From positions 11,224,001 to 11,284,000 of the forward strand of contig CM060732.1 in NCBI GenBank assembly GCA_030704615.1: 60,000 nt of DNA. The letters run 5' to 3'. Origin of the DNA: Takakia lepidozioides (Eukaryota; Streptophyta; Takakiopsida; Takakiales; Takakiaceae). This document shows, piece after piece, positions 1 through 10,422 of the stretch; position 1 is the first letter of the stretch; each line of letters opens with the position of its first letter. The position numbers and the translations under genes were made by a program. A model generated the notes under the pieces. That model was not told the DNA's origin. It did not search any database and worked only from the letters and a program-made list of their open reading frames with translations.

Positions 1-1
1 C

Positions 2-1324
2 CACCCCAAGCCACCACCCTGAGAATGCAGCCAATGTGGGCATCATGTTCTTATGATCCACCGCTACATTCCCAATAAAACGCACTGGGAGCAGTGCACG
101 TCGGCCATCTCCTGACTGCCACTCCGGCCTGTAAGATGTCGTTTCCTCCCAAAAATCCAAAGTAAATCCCATGGGGTACAACACAGCCCCACCAACAAGC
201 ACATCATAGGACATCGCGTCCGTAACAATGGCTTTAGCTTTCATGACTGAGCTGTCCGTATGATGATCCGGCTGCAATCGAATGAAGAGCTCATGGCGTG
301 TAATCCCTCGCGCCTTCTTTGAACCGCCCAGAGATGTTTGAATTTGGAAAGGACAAGGCTCCAAATCCGCCTCTATAAGGCCCAAGCCTGCAATTGCTGC
401 TCTCCCCAACATCAATGGCTGTGCTCCTAAGTCCAACAAGACCCGCAGTGGCCTATATCTCCTCTCGGTTGAGCCACCCAATTGAAACACTCCATCCTGA
501 TTGTCCACCAGGACTACCCCAGGAATCACCATGTTGCGCTCAATGGCTGGCCTAGCTGGCAACTCCTGCAACCTTGCAGCTGTCGTTTGCCATGGCGTAG
601 CTGTGGCTGACTTCACCCTCGAATCCAAAGCATCCATAGACTGCACCTTATCTGCTATCTCCGCAGATAGTGCCGATGCATCACCACTCTCACAGAGTCT
701 AGCTACTAGTCTGAACATAGCAGCTGGCCGAATCCCCGACATTGCAATGGTCATTGCAGAAAATAATGGAGCTTGGCAAACCGCCATAGCCGCCCCCAAC
801 AATGTACTGGCTGCACCTTGCTTTGCAGCACCACCCATTGGCATTTCCCGAGCCACACCAACTCTCCCCAATGAAACTCGTGGCTCTACCTCTGACACAC
901 TTGGGCGAGCGGGTGCCATTGACGGCGTAGGTGGCACTGTATCAGCCAATGTAAAGGATTGTGGAAGCCTTGTCTGACGACTTGTTTCTCCCCTTTGTGG
1001 ATCAAAATCCACATCCGCTCCTCTTGGCTCAGGAGCACGCGTTGCTGCTCGAGTGACAGCAGCAGTAGAATCCAATACATGCAATGGCCCTGCAAGTGCG
1101 GCTCCACACATGAAGCCCATAACAATCCGATCTTCCCTAGGCATGGGAGGTTGCGCAGGTGGGGCTTGAACCTCAAGCCTTGGAGCTGGCGCAACATGAG
1201 TAGTGGCCATGGCAACAAGACGTTGCTCTAGCTGGGCAAGTCTATCCACCATGCCTTGGCCATGACCTTGACCCTGACCCTGTGCTCCTTGGTTTTGGTT
1301 ACGACCTCCACCCCGACCTCTGCC
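2..1324 (-). pseudogene. Ty3/gypsy retrotransposon protease region, downstream of gag in the same frame
   Basis: Reading the minus strand in the gag frame, there is no stop from 1324 down to the window edge, about 440 codons. This is the continuation of gag into the pol polyprotein. The first part is Gly/Arg/Gln-rich, then comes a linker, then a retropepsin-like segment. Its LLDLGAQPLMLG stretch puts the active-site triplet near 422-433 (DLGA in place of the usual D-S/T-G-A). A second protease-type strand follows (AIVTDAMSYDVLVGG, near 180-230). Retropepsin matures the polyprotein. The Leu at the catalytic Ser/Thr position may be a family variant or decay. The only interruption between gag and this region is one TGA at 1325-1327. 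RT, RNase H and integrase would lie left of the window. Confidence 0.8.
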
Positions 1325-2431
1325 TCATCTACCTCTCTGGACTACATTGCCTCGTCCTCGGCCACCATTGTTCCCCTTGAACTGGCCTGGCCATAGCTTA
1401 GGATGCAAGCCATAACAATGGGCCTCGTCATGCCCATACTTTCCACAATGCCCACACTGTAGTTGTGTAGGCTGTGCCTGTGCCGGCCCTTTGTCTCTCT
1501 CCGGGCAATCCTTCTTGACATGGGGTCCTCCACAATCCCAACAAGTCACACCCGACTGTTGTTGGCCTGAGAATGAAGAAAGAGACCTCTGCATCTGCGA
1601 TCCTCTCTGTCCTTCCCTCGGCTTCACTTGAGCCCCCTTGTTGCCTTGAACACGTTGGGATAGTGGTTGTTGTTGGCTAGGAGCCCCACTTCGTTGTGTC
1701 TCCTTGCCAAACCCTACCATAACCACTTGCTCCTCTACCATATTGAGCTCTATCCGCTCTACCAGCAAAAACACATTTGCTAAGGTGGGTTGGTCCACTC
1801 GTACGAGAGTTACATCCCGCACCCTTCTCCTCAGCTCCTTGTCCAGGATCCCATACCAGAACTGGACTGCCTGAGCTTCTGTAACCCCTTGGGTTACGTT
1901 TATCAAGCGCCTCATGCGACTCCTCAACTCCTCGAAGAACTCCACAACTGGGTTAAAGGCAGGCACGGGTGCTGGTGCTGCAGCAGGAGCTTGAGTGGAT
2001 TTCCCAGCTCCTGTACCACTTGTCCCACTACTAGTGCTTGCAGTTGGAGATGTTTGTGTAGCTGCTGGTGTCACCACTGCCTTTGTGCCTCTAGTGATGG
2101 AGACATAGTTAGGTGACCAATACTCTCGCCACTCCTCAATCTCCACCGCATGTCCCCGCCTAAATTCATGGTAATCATCCATGGGCGGCCCCTCAAGGTG
2201 CTGGAATAGCCCCTTCCACGCCATAAATGGCGTAAACAATTGTGGATTGTGCATTTGCTGCAAATCACACCAACTGTCAAACTCTTGTATGAAGTCATCA
2301 AGCTCAATGGTGCCCACAGCTCTAGAGTACCTACGTGGCCCCTTGGTAGCTCCATACATCTCCTCCATTGTGTCCCACAACAATGGCACGGCAAAGCAGA
2401 GTCCTGGCGAGCACAGTATCAGCCAGAACAT
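1325..2431 (-). CDS. gag: Ty3/gypsy gag polyprotein with two CCHC zinc knuckles
   Basis: The 368-residue frame holds a retrotransposon gag core at about residues 160-235, with the VVEFFEELRSRMRRLINV and FWYGILDKELRRRVRD segments. Two nucleocapsid zinc knuckles follow. The first is CWDCGGPHVKKDC (residues 297-309, CX2CX3HX4C, one residue short of canonical). The second is CGHCGKYGHDEAHC (326-339, canonical CX2CX4HX4C). A Thr/Ser/Ala/Pro-rich low-complexity linker (about 110-160) separates the N-terminal region from the core. The product would package element RNA into cytoplasmic particles. The given Met is probably not the true start, because the frame stays open upstream to about 2531. It ends at a TGA after an Arg/Gly-rich run, and the same frame then continues into the protease region. 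Confidence 0.85.
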   Translation of the reverse strand: MFWLILCSPGLCFAVPLLWDTMEEMYGATKGPRRYSRAVGTIELDDFIQEFDSWCDLQQMHNPQLFTPFMAWKGLFQHLEGPPMDDYHEFRRGHAVEIEEWREYWSPNYVSITRGTKAVVTPAATQTSPTASTSSGTSGTGAGKSTQAPAAAPAPVPAFNPVVEFFEELRSRMRRLINVTQGVTEAQAVQFWYGILDKELRRRVRDVTLVRVDQPTLANVFLLVERIELNMVEEQVVMVGFGKETQRSGAPSQQQPLSQRVQGNKGAQVKPREGQRGSQMQRSLSSFSGQQQSGVTCWDCGGPHVKKDCPERDKGPAQAQPTQLQCGHCGKYGHDEAHCYGLHPKLWPGQFKGNNGGRGRGNVVQRGR

Positions 2432-2487
2432 AGATGTCGTGCTCGAGTAGAGGCTCAGATAAGGTCTTCTGGGCCCAATGCTTTCGA

Positions 2488-2644
2488 TTAAACCGGCGAG
2501 AATCCTCCTGACTCCGAGTCTGAACCTTCCTCAGAAGACACTGAAGGTGAAGGTGGCCTAAACCGCACACCTTGTCTTGTGTACCCACTAGTATCGCTGG
2601 TGCTCGTATCGGCACTCCCCTCAGCAACTGGTGGCACCACCGTG
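2488..2644 (-). other. Possible out-of-frame N-terminus of gag
   Basis: In a different minus-strand frame from gag there is a short open stretch with an acidic, Ser-rich composition (for example PPSPSVSSEEGSDSESGGF), ending in TAA at 2488-2490. Disordered acidic leaders like this often precede gag cores. If it belongs to gag, one frameshift separates it from the body. The upstream sequence to about 2890 shows no recognisable LTR or primer-binding site. The composition argument is weak. Confidence 0.35.
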
Positions 2645-2921
2645 ATGAAAACTCACAACCCAACCGGTTGTCAACCTGTCTCTAAATTTCCCCACTTTCC
2701 ACAAGGTAACTGCGTAGGCTAGTGGTTCAAGCAGGAATAATAGGTTTCTAACGTAGACCTGTACCTGCACCTGCATCCACCGCAAGCACTCCTATGGTCT
2801 GCTGGTCATCAACCCAGCCTCACCATAGAAGAAACACTGGTGGTCTTGCTGGTCATCACTCCAGCCTCACCACCGACAGCATACTCTAGGATTGGCCGGT
2901 GATCAAATCCAGACCAATCTC

Positions 2922-3210
2922 CTATAAAAAGTCCGACGCATCTGTATGAATCTCAAACGGACGGTCGAACTCCGGGATTTTCAAGACTAGAGCTTCCGCC
3001 ATCCGCTACTTCAACTCGGCAAAAGCTTGGCCACAAAAGGTTTTCCATACCCATACCTTGAATTTACACAGAAGGTCTGACAGCGGCCCCGTGATCTTGG
3101 CGAAATTTCTCACATACTTTCGGTAATATGAGGTGAGTCCTAGGAAGGATCGACTCCCGGAACCAAAGTCAGAGGCTCCCAGTCCAAGATCGCCCTCACC
3201 TTTCTGTCAT
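2922..3210 (-). pseudogene. Ty3/gypsy pol fragment (RT thumb/connection into RNase H start)
   Basis: Minus-strand translation gives KVRAILDW in one frame, then FLGLTSYYRKYVRNFAKIT, FAELK and PFEIHTDASDF in the next. These are the landmark strings at the end of Ty3/gypsy reverse transcriptase and the start of RNase H. There is a frameshift near 3150, an in-frame stop just after FAELK and another after DASDF, so it is dead. It lies 5' of gag on the same strand, which is the wrong order for one element. It is therefore a different copy or a rearranged piece. Confidence 0.8.
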
Positions 3211-3548
3211 CTCCATTGGAAGAGTGAGACGCAATATGGGTGTATGGGTGTGCGAGTGAATGTTGAAAAGGCCTACATACCCTTGGGATAGAGTTGGTGA
3301 CTTCGTCCTGGGAGAGGAGAGTTTGGAGGACTACCCCACTCAATTTTGGGTGAATGTCCATTCTAAAGTGGAACCCGGCTCGCGAAAAGCACCCGGAGCC
3401 AACACATTTCTGTCCAGTATTATGTGTGCACCATCCTCAGTCCTTTTGACGTTTCATTGCATGTCTGTTGTCATTTTTTGTTTCACGAGTTCTCTGATTT
3501 TATGCTTCCTCAAGTCGTTGGATATCGATTTTGAATGTTCTGTCCAGG

Positions 3549-6159
3549 TATCAATGCTGCTACGGTCCTGATGACAAGCGCACCAACAAGGCAATAGTGG
3601 AGGATCCAAAACAGAAGCGTGGAGGACCTCTTGTGGGTGCTGGAACATCTTGCCCTCATAAAGGCCCAAAGAGAAAGAAGTCGGAGTATGGAGAGTCTTA
3701 CAAACGTGGTTGCCAATGCTGTTTCAAGGTCCAGCAATGCTATCTCACCCCTGACATCTGTGTCCTCACGTACTACAACAACATGAAGCATACAGATGCG
3801 TATGGGAAGTCCGCAGAGTTCAGGAACACCCGCCACGCCTATGCACCACACATTAGAATTGAAAGCCTGGGTCGTCGAGTGTTTGTGCCGAGGCCTGTCG
3901 GTCGCCCAAATCATGATGGAGCATAAAGAGCACGTGATGAACAACACCGCCTTGGGCGATGCATGGACCCGCGATGATTTCTTGTTGGAGCATGATGTTC
4001 GCAACCTTGCCGAGAAACGTGCGTGGCAAACCTTCAAAAAGCACGCCGATGATGCAGAGAGTGTGCGCATGTGGAGAGACCAGAATCCTGTGTCCGTTTT
4101 TTTCTATCAAGAGGAGAAATTAGAGCCAACATTCGAGCATTTTGATGGAGATTTGACATTCACTATTGGCATACAGACTCCGTGGCAGAAACGACGAATG
4201 CTGGAACTAGGACATGACCGTATCGTTGCATGTGATGCAACCTTTGGGAAATCATGACAGGGTACTATTCGAACGATTCCATGGACTTGTACGAGCATGA
4301 TAGCATAGCACCATGCAACATTCACATAAAATTTGGTGTGCTGACCCTTTCTGTATGTTTTCATGTGTACGTTGCGGAAGACCGAGGGGCAGACCCATTG
4401 TGAAACGTTGCAGACCTCATCACTCTTATGAAGTCTTCTCGTGCAGAACTGAGCGGAATTTGCATGCTCTGACCATCTTACATTGTGCATTCCAACAGTT
4501 CCCATTGTACACGTTGATGGTCTTCGACAAGTGGTTGAACGGTATACCAGTTGCCTATATCCTATCCGCGAGGAATCGGACAAGAGACCTGGTTCCGTGG
4601 ATGAGAGCCTTGCGCGATTCACTCCTCGCAGATTTGCCGAGGTGGCGACCCAATGCCTTCATTGTGGACGATGCCGAAGCAGAAATCAACGCTATTCGGT
4701 AAATCTGTTGGTCCACAGCACCGGTCCATTGTCAAGGTCCACTGCAGCAGTCCATTGCTACAGTCCACTGCATTACTACAGTCCACTGGCAGACTCCTGT
4801 GGCGAAACCCGATGGCAGTTCGCTGGGCAAATCCACTGGTAGTCCGCTGTCAAGTCCGCTCATCAGTCCCTTGGCAAGTCCGCTGGTAGTCCCCGGCAAG
4901 TCCGCTCGGCTGTCCGCTGTCAAGTCCGCCGCCAAGTCCACTCAGCAGTCCCTGGGGTCGGCCGTCCGCTGCCAAGTCCACTTGGCAGTCTGCTGTGGCA
5001 GTCCAATGGGGCAGTCCGCTGATGCAGTCCGCTGCCCCAGTCCTAGCTAGGGGAAGTCCAATGGGGAAGTCCAATGGGGTTATTCCAGCACATCAACGTC
5101 ATGGCATTGTACTGTCCATTGGGCGAGTCCAGTGGCTCTGCCCGCTGATACAGGTTGCTGTTACAGTCCACTCCGACAGTCCACCATTGCAGTCCGATCC
5201 CAAGACTCTAATGTGTACCATGTGTGTTGTGCAGAATTGTTTTTGAAGGAATACTCATTTTCCTCTGCCTTTGGCATGTCCGCAAGGCATGGGTGAAGCA
5301 ATCATGCAAGAAAACGAAGGATCCGGTGACCGCTGTAAACTTGTTGAAGGATATGGGAGACCTCATGTGAGGGGGACCACGCAACGAGAAAAGAGCGCTT
5401 CGGTGGGTTGCAAGGACAATCCGTCGTATGAGGTCAAAATACCCGAAAGGACATAAATTTCTTGACTATATCGAACAGTACTGGAAGCCCAAAATAGCAA
5501 TGTGGTGTATAGCAGCCCGCCATGTCCCTCATGCGAGCCAAGACACAAACGCAAGCATTGAGGCATACCATGGAAATCTGAAGGCAAGACTTGCCATGGG
5601 GAAAGGCAAGATGAGTGGTCGTAGAGTGGACTGGATTATATGGGAACTCATTGGCCGTGTGCTAACACACTACTGGTATGCAATCCATTTGAAGACCCAC
5701 GGGTTCATAAGAAATGACAAACACGAAAAGTACATATCCAGTTCTATACTTGCGGCACGAGACATTCCTGCTGAGAGTGTTACTCTTCCCTTGGGTCCTG
5801 GTGAACCAGCCTACGTTCTCAGCAACAACCACCCCGGCACAACATACATTGTTTACAATCCTGATTGCGATTGGGGTTGTTGCACGTGCCCATGGGCAAT
5901 GAAGGGAAACTTATGCAAGCATCAGGTCCGTGTCCTGAAGATGCTTCACCCTGACCTGCAGGATGGCCTCCTTGTGTGCGCTTGTGGCACGGCGCTGGGA
6001 ACCATTCATGGAGGATTACCTAACTTGCTCTTGGGCAGTGGTGCTGGCGTTTTGCAGAGAACCAGCAAGATGGTGTCTGCACCTGCACCTGCAACACATA
6101 TATACTCGAAAATTCGCAAGATTTCAGGTCGTGTAGATGTCGCGAAGAAGACAATATAA
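3549..6159 (+). pseudogene. Mutator-like (MULE) transposase with C-terminal SWIM zinc finger
   Basis: This is a DDE transposase that would cut and paste its own element. Exons can be traced. One starts after a plausible acceptor at 3548 (YGPDDKRTNKAIVEDP and a Cys-rich RGCQCCFKVQQCYLTPDIC segment). After a one-base frameshift near 3858 the frame runs through WVVECLCRGLSVAQIMMEHK to HDRIVACDATFGK, the first catalytic Asp region. A probable intron (about 4255-4488) leads to PLYTLMVFDKWLNGIPVAYIL and AFIVDDAEAEINAI. A GT-AG intron at 4699-5234 joins in frame to FLCLWHVRKAWVKQSC, the C/W-H block typical of MULEs. The last exon ends in a SWIM finger, CTC-X8-CKH, near 5880-5922. In-frame TGA at 5368-5370 and the frameshift make it a pseudogene. 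The stop lies just before a 66-bp minisatellite. Confidence 0.88.
4699..5234 (+). repeat. Intron of the MULE transposase filled with CAGTCCACTGG/CAGTCCGCTGG repeats
   Basis: The intron begins GTAAATC at 4699 and ends TTGTGCAG at 5234. The splice joins AEINAI-R to IVFEGILIFLCLW in phase. Nearly the whole 536 bp is a run of degenerate 11-12-mers of the form CAGTCC(A/G)CTGG or AAGTCCGCTGG, more than 25 copies at irregular spacing. Short ORFs across this block are artefacts of the repeat. The same motif class recurs in other genes of this region. Confidence 0.85.
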
Positions 6160-6372
6160 GTCTGCAATGCCTCGAAAAGAGTCAAGGTTTCACGTCCTGT
6201 AGGTGTCACGGAGAAGACAATATAAGTCTGCAATTCCTCGAAAAGAGACAAGGTTTCACGTCGTGTAGGTGTCACGGAGAAGACAATATAAGTCTGCAAT
6301 TCCTCGAAAAGAGACAAGGTTTCACGTCCTGTAGGTGTCACGAAAAAGACAATATAAGTCTGCAATTCCTCT
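6121..6372. repeat. 66-bp minisatellite derived from the transposase 3' end
   Basis: The string AAGACAATATAAGTCTGCAA recurs at 6148, 6214, 6280 and 6346, exactly 66 bp apart, with only a few substitutions between units. The first unit overlaps the last codons and stop of the SWIM transposase, so the array probably grew from that end. 66 is a multiple of three, so the minus strand stays open across it as a 22-residue repeat. I treat that as incidental. Confidence 0.9.
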
Positions 6373-6389
6373 GGTAGCATTGTCCCTTT

Positions 6390-6720
6390 CTGAAATACAA
6401 GTCCGCAATGGACTAATGCACAGTCTCCCAACGGACTCCTCCACTCTCCCAACTGACTCCCACACAGTCTCCCAAGCATAGTCTCCCAACGGACTCACGC
6501 ACAGTCTCCCAACAGAGTCACAGTCAACAGACTGCGAGCACCAGTAAGCCAGTCTGCTGGTCAGTCTGTTGCCCACTCCAAAAGTCTGCTCACCACACTT
6601 CCACCTCATCCCTGCAACTCTTCCAGCAGACTGCTGGACAGACTAAGTCTCAAGCAGACTCATCCACAATAGCAGACTCAAAATGGACAGGCTCCAGTGG
6701 ACTACCTCCCTAACGACTCA
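6390..6720. repeat. Array of CAGACTCC / AGTCTGCTGG motifs
   Basis: About 25 short units such as CAGTCTCCCAACGGACTC, CAGTCTGCTGGTCAGTCTG and CAGCAGACTGCTGGACAGAC are packed in both orientations. The array sits between the transposase and the 3' end of the minus-strand ULP1-like gene. No coding signal is seen from 6372 to about 7010. Confidence 0.75.
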
Positions 6721-7012
6721 TGCCAATCCTGCGTCCCAGCGGACTCATGGACATGGTGCCTACCAGACTAGGTACCAGACCCACCAGTCCTAGCCTCGGC
6801 AGCGTACTGCTCGCACATTCAAGCTCAACAGACTCAGGTGCATAGTGCATGGAAAAATTGACACCATTGTGTCCATTGAGTTTAGTTACAACATTACAAA
6901 ACATGCCAGCACCCACAGTACACAAAAGTGCTCATCACCACTGGAATAGTAAGCGAAAAGACTCGCATTTTTTATTTCGGTACATAGACTTCATATGACA
7001 AGTACATCATAC

Positions 7013-8564
7013 TCATGAGAGCAGTTTCTCTACATTGTCCAACCCCCGCACGATATACTGGGCACACTGCATTCGCTGCCCAAGTGCAAACTTGAAAGTA
7101 AACCAGTCCTTCATGAAAGGTGTTCCTCTCTCTGGCTTTGCAGTCTTGGAGACATTTGCTCGTTCTTTTACGCACTCATAAAACACTTGAATGAATGACA
7201 TTACGTAAAAGCCACACTCCCAGCTGAATAGTTGCTGGGGCACATCAGGCGCGTGGAACTGAAATGCTTGGACAATCTCCAGGCACTCTGGTGAGTCCAT
7301 CGAGTACCCTAAGCACTCAGCATGAAGCTTCCGAATCCACCCTAGAACAAAGGGACATTTATGCAAGTCCCGCCTAGAGTTAAGGTGAGTGTAACAGCCC
7401 TTGCGGAGGTCGATGATACAAACACTCCAGTGCCCCCTGCAATGGTATCAAACAACATGGCGTCATTGCACAATCATGATGGGCAGACTCAGCAGACTGA
7501 CACTCAGCAGACTCAATCTTCAAACCCAGTCCACTGCACAAATACAGAGGTCAACTTAAGGGGTTCAAAGTCAAGATGACACTGCGAAACCAGACTATGA
7601 CTCAGGAGACAGTCTCAGCAGACTCGGAAGAGTTCTTACTCGTCCCCAATTGGCACCAAAATGAAATCGCACTCTTTCAAGTCCTTGCCCAGTCGTTCAA
7701 TGCTGAGGCAACTTTTCAAGACCTCCAGAAGGCTTTCATGTTGCCCCTCCCCCAATGACTTCAACACCATCCACGTCGACGTTGGAAAAACAACAATAGT
7801 GTTGGTGAACGCAGCCTCAACCGACTTCTCATAGAATCGACACCACAGCTCCAAGAGTCTATCTGTGCACTCCGACTCAACCTTCTGGAGCGCCTTTATG
7901 TGATCCGGCGACACTCCGCATTCAAACCGTTGGTCCCCTTCAAAATACATCAGCATGGAATTACCCGCCGCCACGTGCAGAGCATGTGCTTTGCCAAACC
8001 GAGCACCCATCCTGCACAAAGCAGACCATCCTTCGGGAAGCCTCATGTACTGAACAGACTGACGTCAACATGGTACCAAACACTCTATAGGCTGAACAAT
8101 TCATCCGACTGACAAGACTAACCACAACAGACAATGATGAAACCAACAGCAGACTGACCACAACAGAGCGCAAAGCACTTAACGACAAAGACAGACGAGG
8201 AGACTGAGCACAGCACTCACTTGTGCTGCTCCAGGAAACGACCCACATCTTTGTCCATGTCCAAGGCCAGCTTGCGGTTCTTGTTCATAAAGACGCTAGA
8301 CTTTTTCTTTGCCAGTCTGTTGGTACTCGGACCCTCCTCGACCTCCTCAGCATGATCCACGACAGTCCGCTTCTTGGCTTTGTCTCTCCCCTGGGAAGCA
8401 GGGACAGCTGTAGGTGGGCTGGATGGAGCAGACAAACGCAGCGCTACCGCCCTACTTCGTAACAGAGGCTGGTCAGCAGGTTTGTTTACACTTGCTGGAC
8501 CTGTCTTTGCAGCTTCGTGGGTCGCATGCGTAGAACTGACCCGCGCATCGGGGGGCGTGCTCAC
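7013..8564 (-). CDS. ULP1/C48-like SUMO protease gene of a MULE
   Basis: Three minus-strand exons are visible. Exon A (8564-8217) encodes a Ser/Pro/Lys-rich N-terminus ending DKDVGRFLEQH, followed by a GTGAGT donor. Exon B (about 8052-7640) runs from YMRLPEGWSALC to DFILVPIGD. Intron 7639-7437 (GTAAGA...TTGCAG, 203 bp) splices in phase to exon C, giving IGDEGHWSVCIIDL. Exon C ends at 7013. The catalytic His lies in the HW pair, the Gln in VPQQLF and the nucleophile in WECGFYVMSF, as in C48 peptidases that process SUMO-type precursors. At the expected Asp there is Asn (THLNS). The phase of the A-B junction does not work out as read, so that boundary is uncertain. Both introns carry the CAGTCTGCTG-type motif. 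ULP1 genes riding in MULEs (Kaonashi-type) are known in flowering plants. Confidence 0.78.
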
Positions 8565-8616
8565 CCCACACCTTTGTTGGTTGTCGATCCCACGTTTGCA
8601 GCATGGGCGGAAGATG

Positions 8617-9104
8617 TCATGTCCTCAGAAGTAGACTGTCTGCCGACGGAGGGACGAACATCCTGTGAGGATACCGAGCAAAATGTCGAATTAGCCCAAT
8701 TTCACAATGTGCTAAAACATAAACAACAGTGCTGAAAGAGGAAATGGCACAACCTGCCCAAGGGGTGAGGGAGCAGACTCCATGTAATCCAGCGCTATAC
8801 CACACCACATCTGCGCCGCATGTGGTTCATTGTCAGTGTGCCTGCCACCATGTTCAGTCTGTTGCTCAATGTGGGCAGTCTGCTCGGCCGCCGGTTCTTC
8901 GTCAGAGCTGAGCTGTGCAGTCTGCCGCTCCGAGCCATCCTGGTCAGTCCTTCCATGTTCAGTCTGCGGTTCAGTCTACTCATCAATGAAGACAGTCCGC
9001 TGCCCCGCCACAGGTTGCTCGGAAGTCCTTCCATGTGTCCACTGTTCAGTATGCTGGTCAGTGTGGTGGACAGCCAGCTGAGTGTTCGGATCTCCATGGA
9101 CTTG
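8617..9104. repeat. CAGTCTGC(C/T)G motif array upstream of the ULP1-like gene
   Basis: Units such as TTCAGTCTGTTGCTCA, GCAGTCTGCTCGG, CAGTCCGCTGCC and CAGTATGCTGGTCAGT are scattered from about 8630 and dense from 8830 to 9080. They stop right at the CACTACAA terminus at 9108. No credible ORF is seen. The region is the 5' flank of the minus-strand protease gene and may hold its promoter, but no specific element can be named. Confidence 0.65.
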
Positions 9105-9107
9105 GCA

Positions 9108-9450
9108 CTACAAGAGATGAGCGTTTTTAGGACTACGGGTTTGGTGGAGTTATAAAAACTACACTAGGTACATGACTACAGAGCCCTGAAATGCATTACA
9201 GTTTTAGTTTTATGACTTTGTAGTAATGGATATCACTACATGACTCCGGAAAGTTAGGGAGCATCGGTCAAACATTATTGACCATGATGACAGGGATGGT
9301 TTATATAACTAGTGTGATATGTTTGACTACACGTGGACGACGTTTCATGGAATCTTATGACTCCATGACTGAAGATGGTTTTAGAGCTCTATTTATACGA
9401 CTACATCACTACACGTGTCATTTTGAAGACACATATAATGCAAATAAGGT
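9108..9450 (+). mobile_element. Left terminus and subterminal region of a CACTA element
   Basis: The sequence CACTACAAGAGATGAGCG starts here; CACTACAA is the classic end of CACTA (En/Spm) transposons. The following 340 bp hold repeated TATGACTAC / TTGACTACACGTG strings, matching the style of the family's other ends at 18.9-19.2 and 23.6-24.0 kb. TGG precedes the end and could be one side of a 3-bp target duplication. The matching right copy was not located. Confidence 0.7.
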
Positions 9451-10422
9451 TGCCCATTAGGTTTAAAAAAGTTAAATTTTTTGCTAATAAGGTTGCCCAT
9501 TAGTGTAATCGTGAACAGAAAGGAGGGCTGGGACTTGGCGTCTTTTTGTCTCCTGTGCCACACCACATAGCTGAGGGATGGAACGCGATGATAGCAGGAT
9601 ATGCAGGGGCGTGGGATGGAGGCGTTGAGCAAATGATGCACGAAGGAGAAGAGGAGGAGGAGACAAGACAAGGACAAGCGAGCTCGCCGTTCTTGGGAGA
9701 GTCAGCTTGGTCTTAGCAAACGTGTTTCAATCTCTAACTACTCATCTACGCCGTAGTGTTTCGATCTGACAGACCAATCCGACATTACCTGACTACAGAC
9801 ACAAGCAGCACACACAAGAGGTCATCGGTCAAATCCTCCATGGGTCAGGACAGGTCAAGGACAATGTGGTAGAGCACCTTATTCTTCAACCTATTTCAGC
9901 CTGTGTTGCCCTCTCATCAGACTCGGCCGCAAGATGCATATTGAATTCTGTAAGTTAGGTCGTTGGGTACATCTGTGGTGGTTTGGAGTGACTTTGGCAA
10001 GTTACTGCCAGTGTGGCAGCAGGGAAGTATCCAAAAACATATAATAGAGGTGAGGAGAAGCTTTGGGGTGAACACTTTCCGACCCCAATGGTGGGACAAT
10101 GGAGACAAAAAGGCGAATGCATGTTGGACTACAGAGAGAAGCAGATGCATTTCAGATTGTGATAAGTAGGGTTGGGGTGTTTTGGGGAAGAACTCCACAC
10201 CAGTATGGTTGGGGTGTTTGCTGGTAGAATTGTAGGCTGTCATAGGCATGGATAGCTGAAGGAGCAGGGATAGAGTGTGGGTCCACATTCATCCAAGAGG
10301 GCTGGATTTCAAGCTCCACATTACCTATGATTCCCTGTGGAAGGATAGGTACAAGAAACCTACATGGGTAGATGGTCAACTGGAAACGGCATGCTGTACT
10401 ATATGTCATTACTGTACTATAT
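9451..10422. other. No gene recognised
   Basis: This lies inside the CACTA element between its left end and a duplicated segment. Short ORFs on both strands show no motif or composition bias supporting translation. A short direct repeat of TGCTAATAAGGTTGCCCATTAG type (about 9441-9503) is the only structure noticed. Confidence 0.5.

Noticed and set aside
4732-5074. Several ORFs on both strands in the CAGTCCGCTGG block
   Set aside because: The block is a spliced intron of the MULE transposase with in-phase junctions. The ORFs are repeat artefacts.
6006-6479. 157-codon minus-strand ORF with 22-residue repeats
   Set aside because: It is the antisense of the transposase 3' end and its 66-bp minisatellite. 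A period divisible by three keeps it open by chance.
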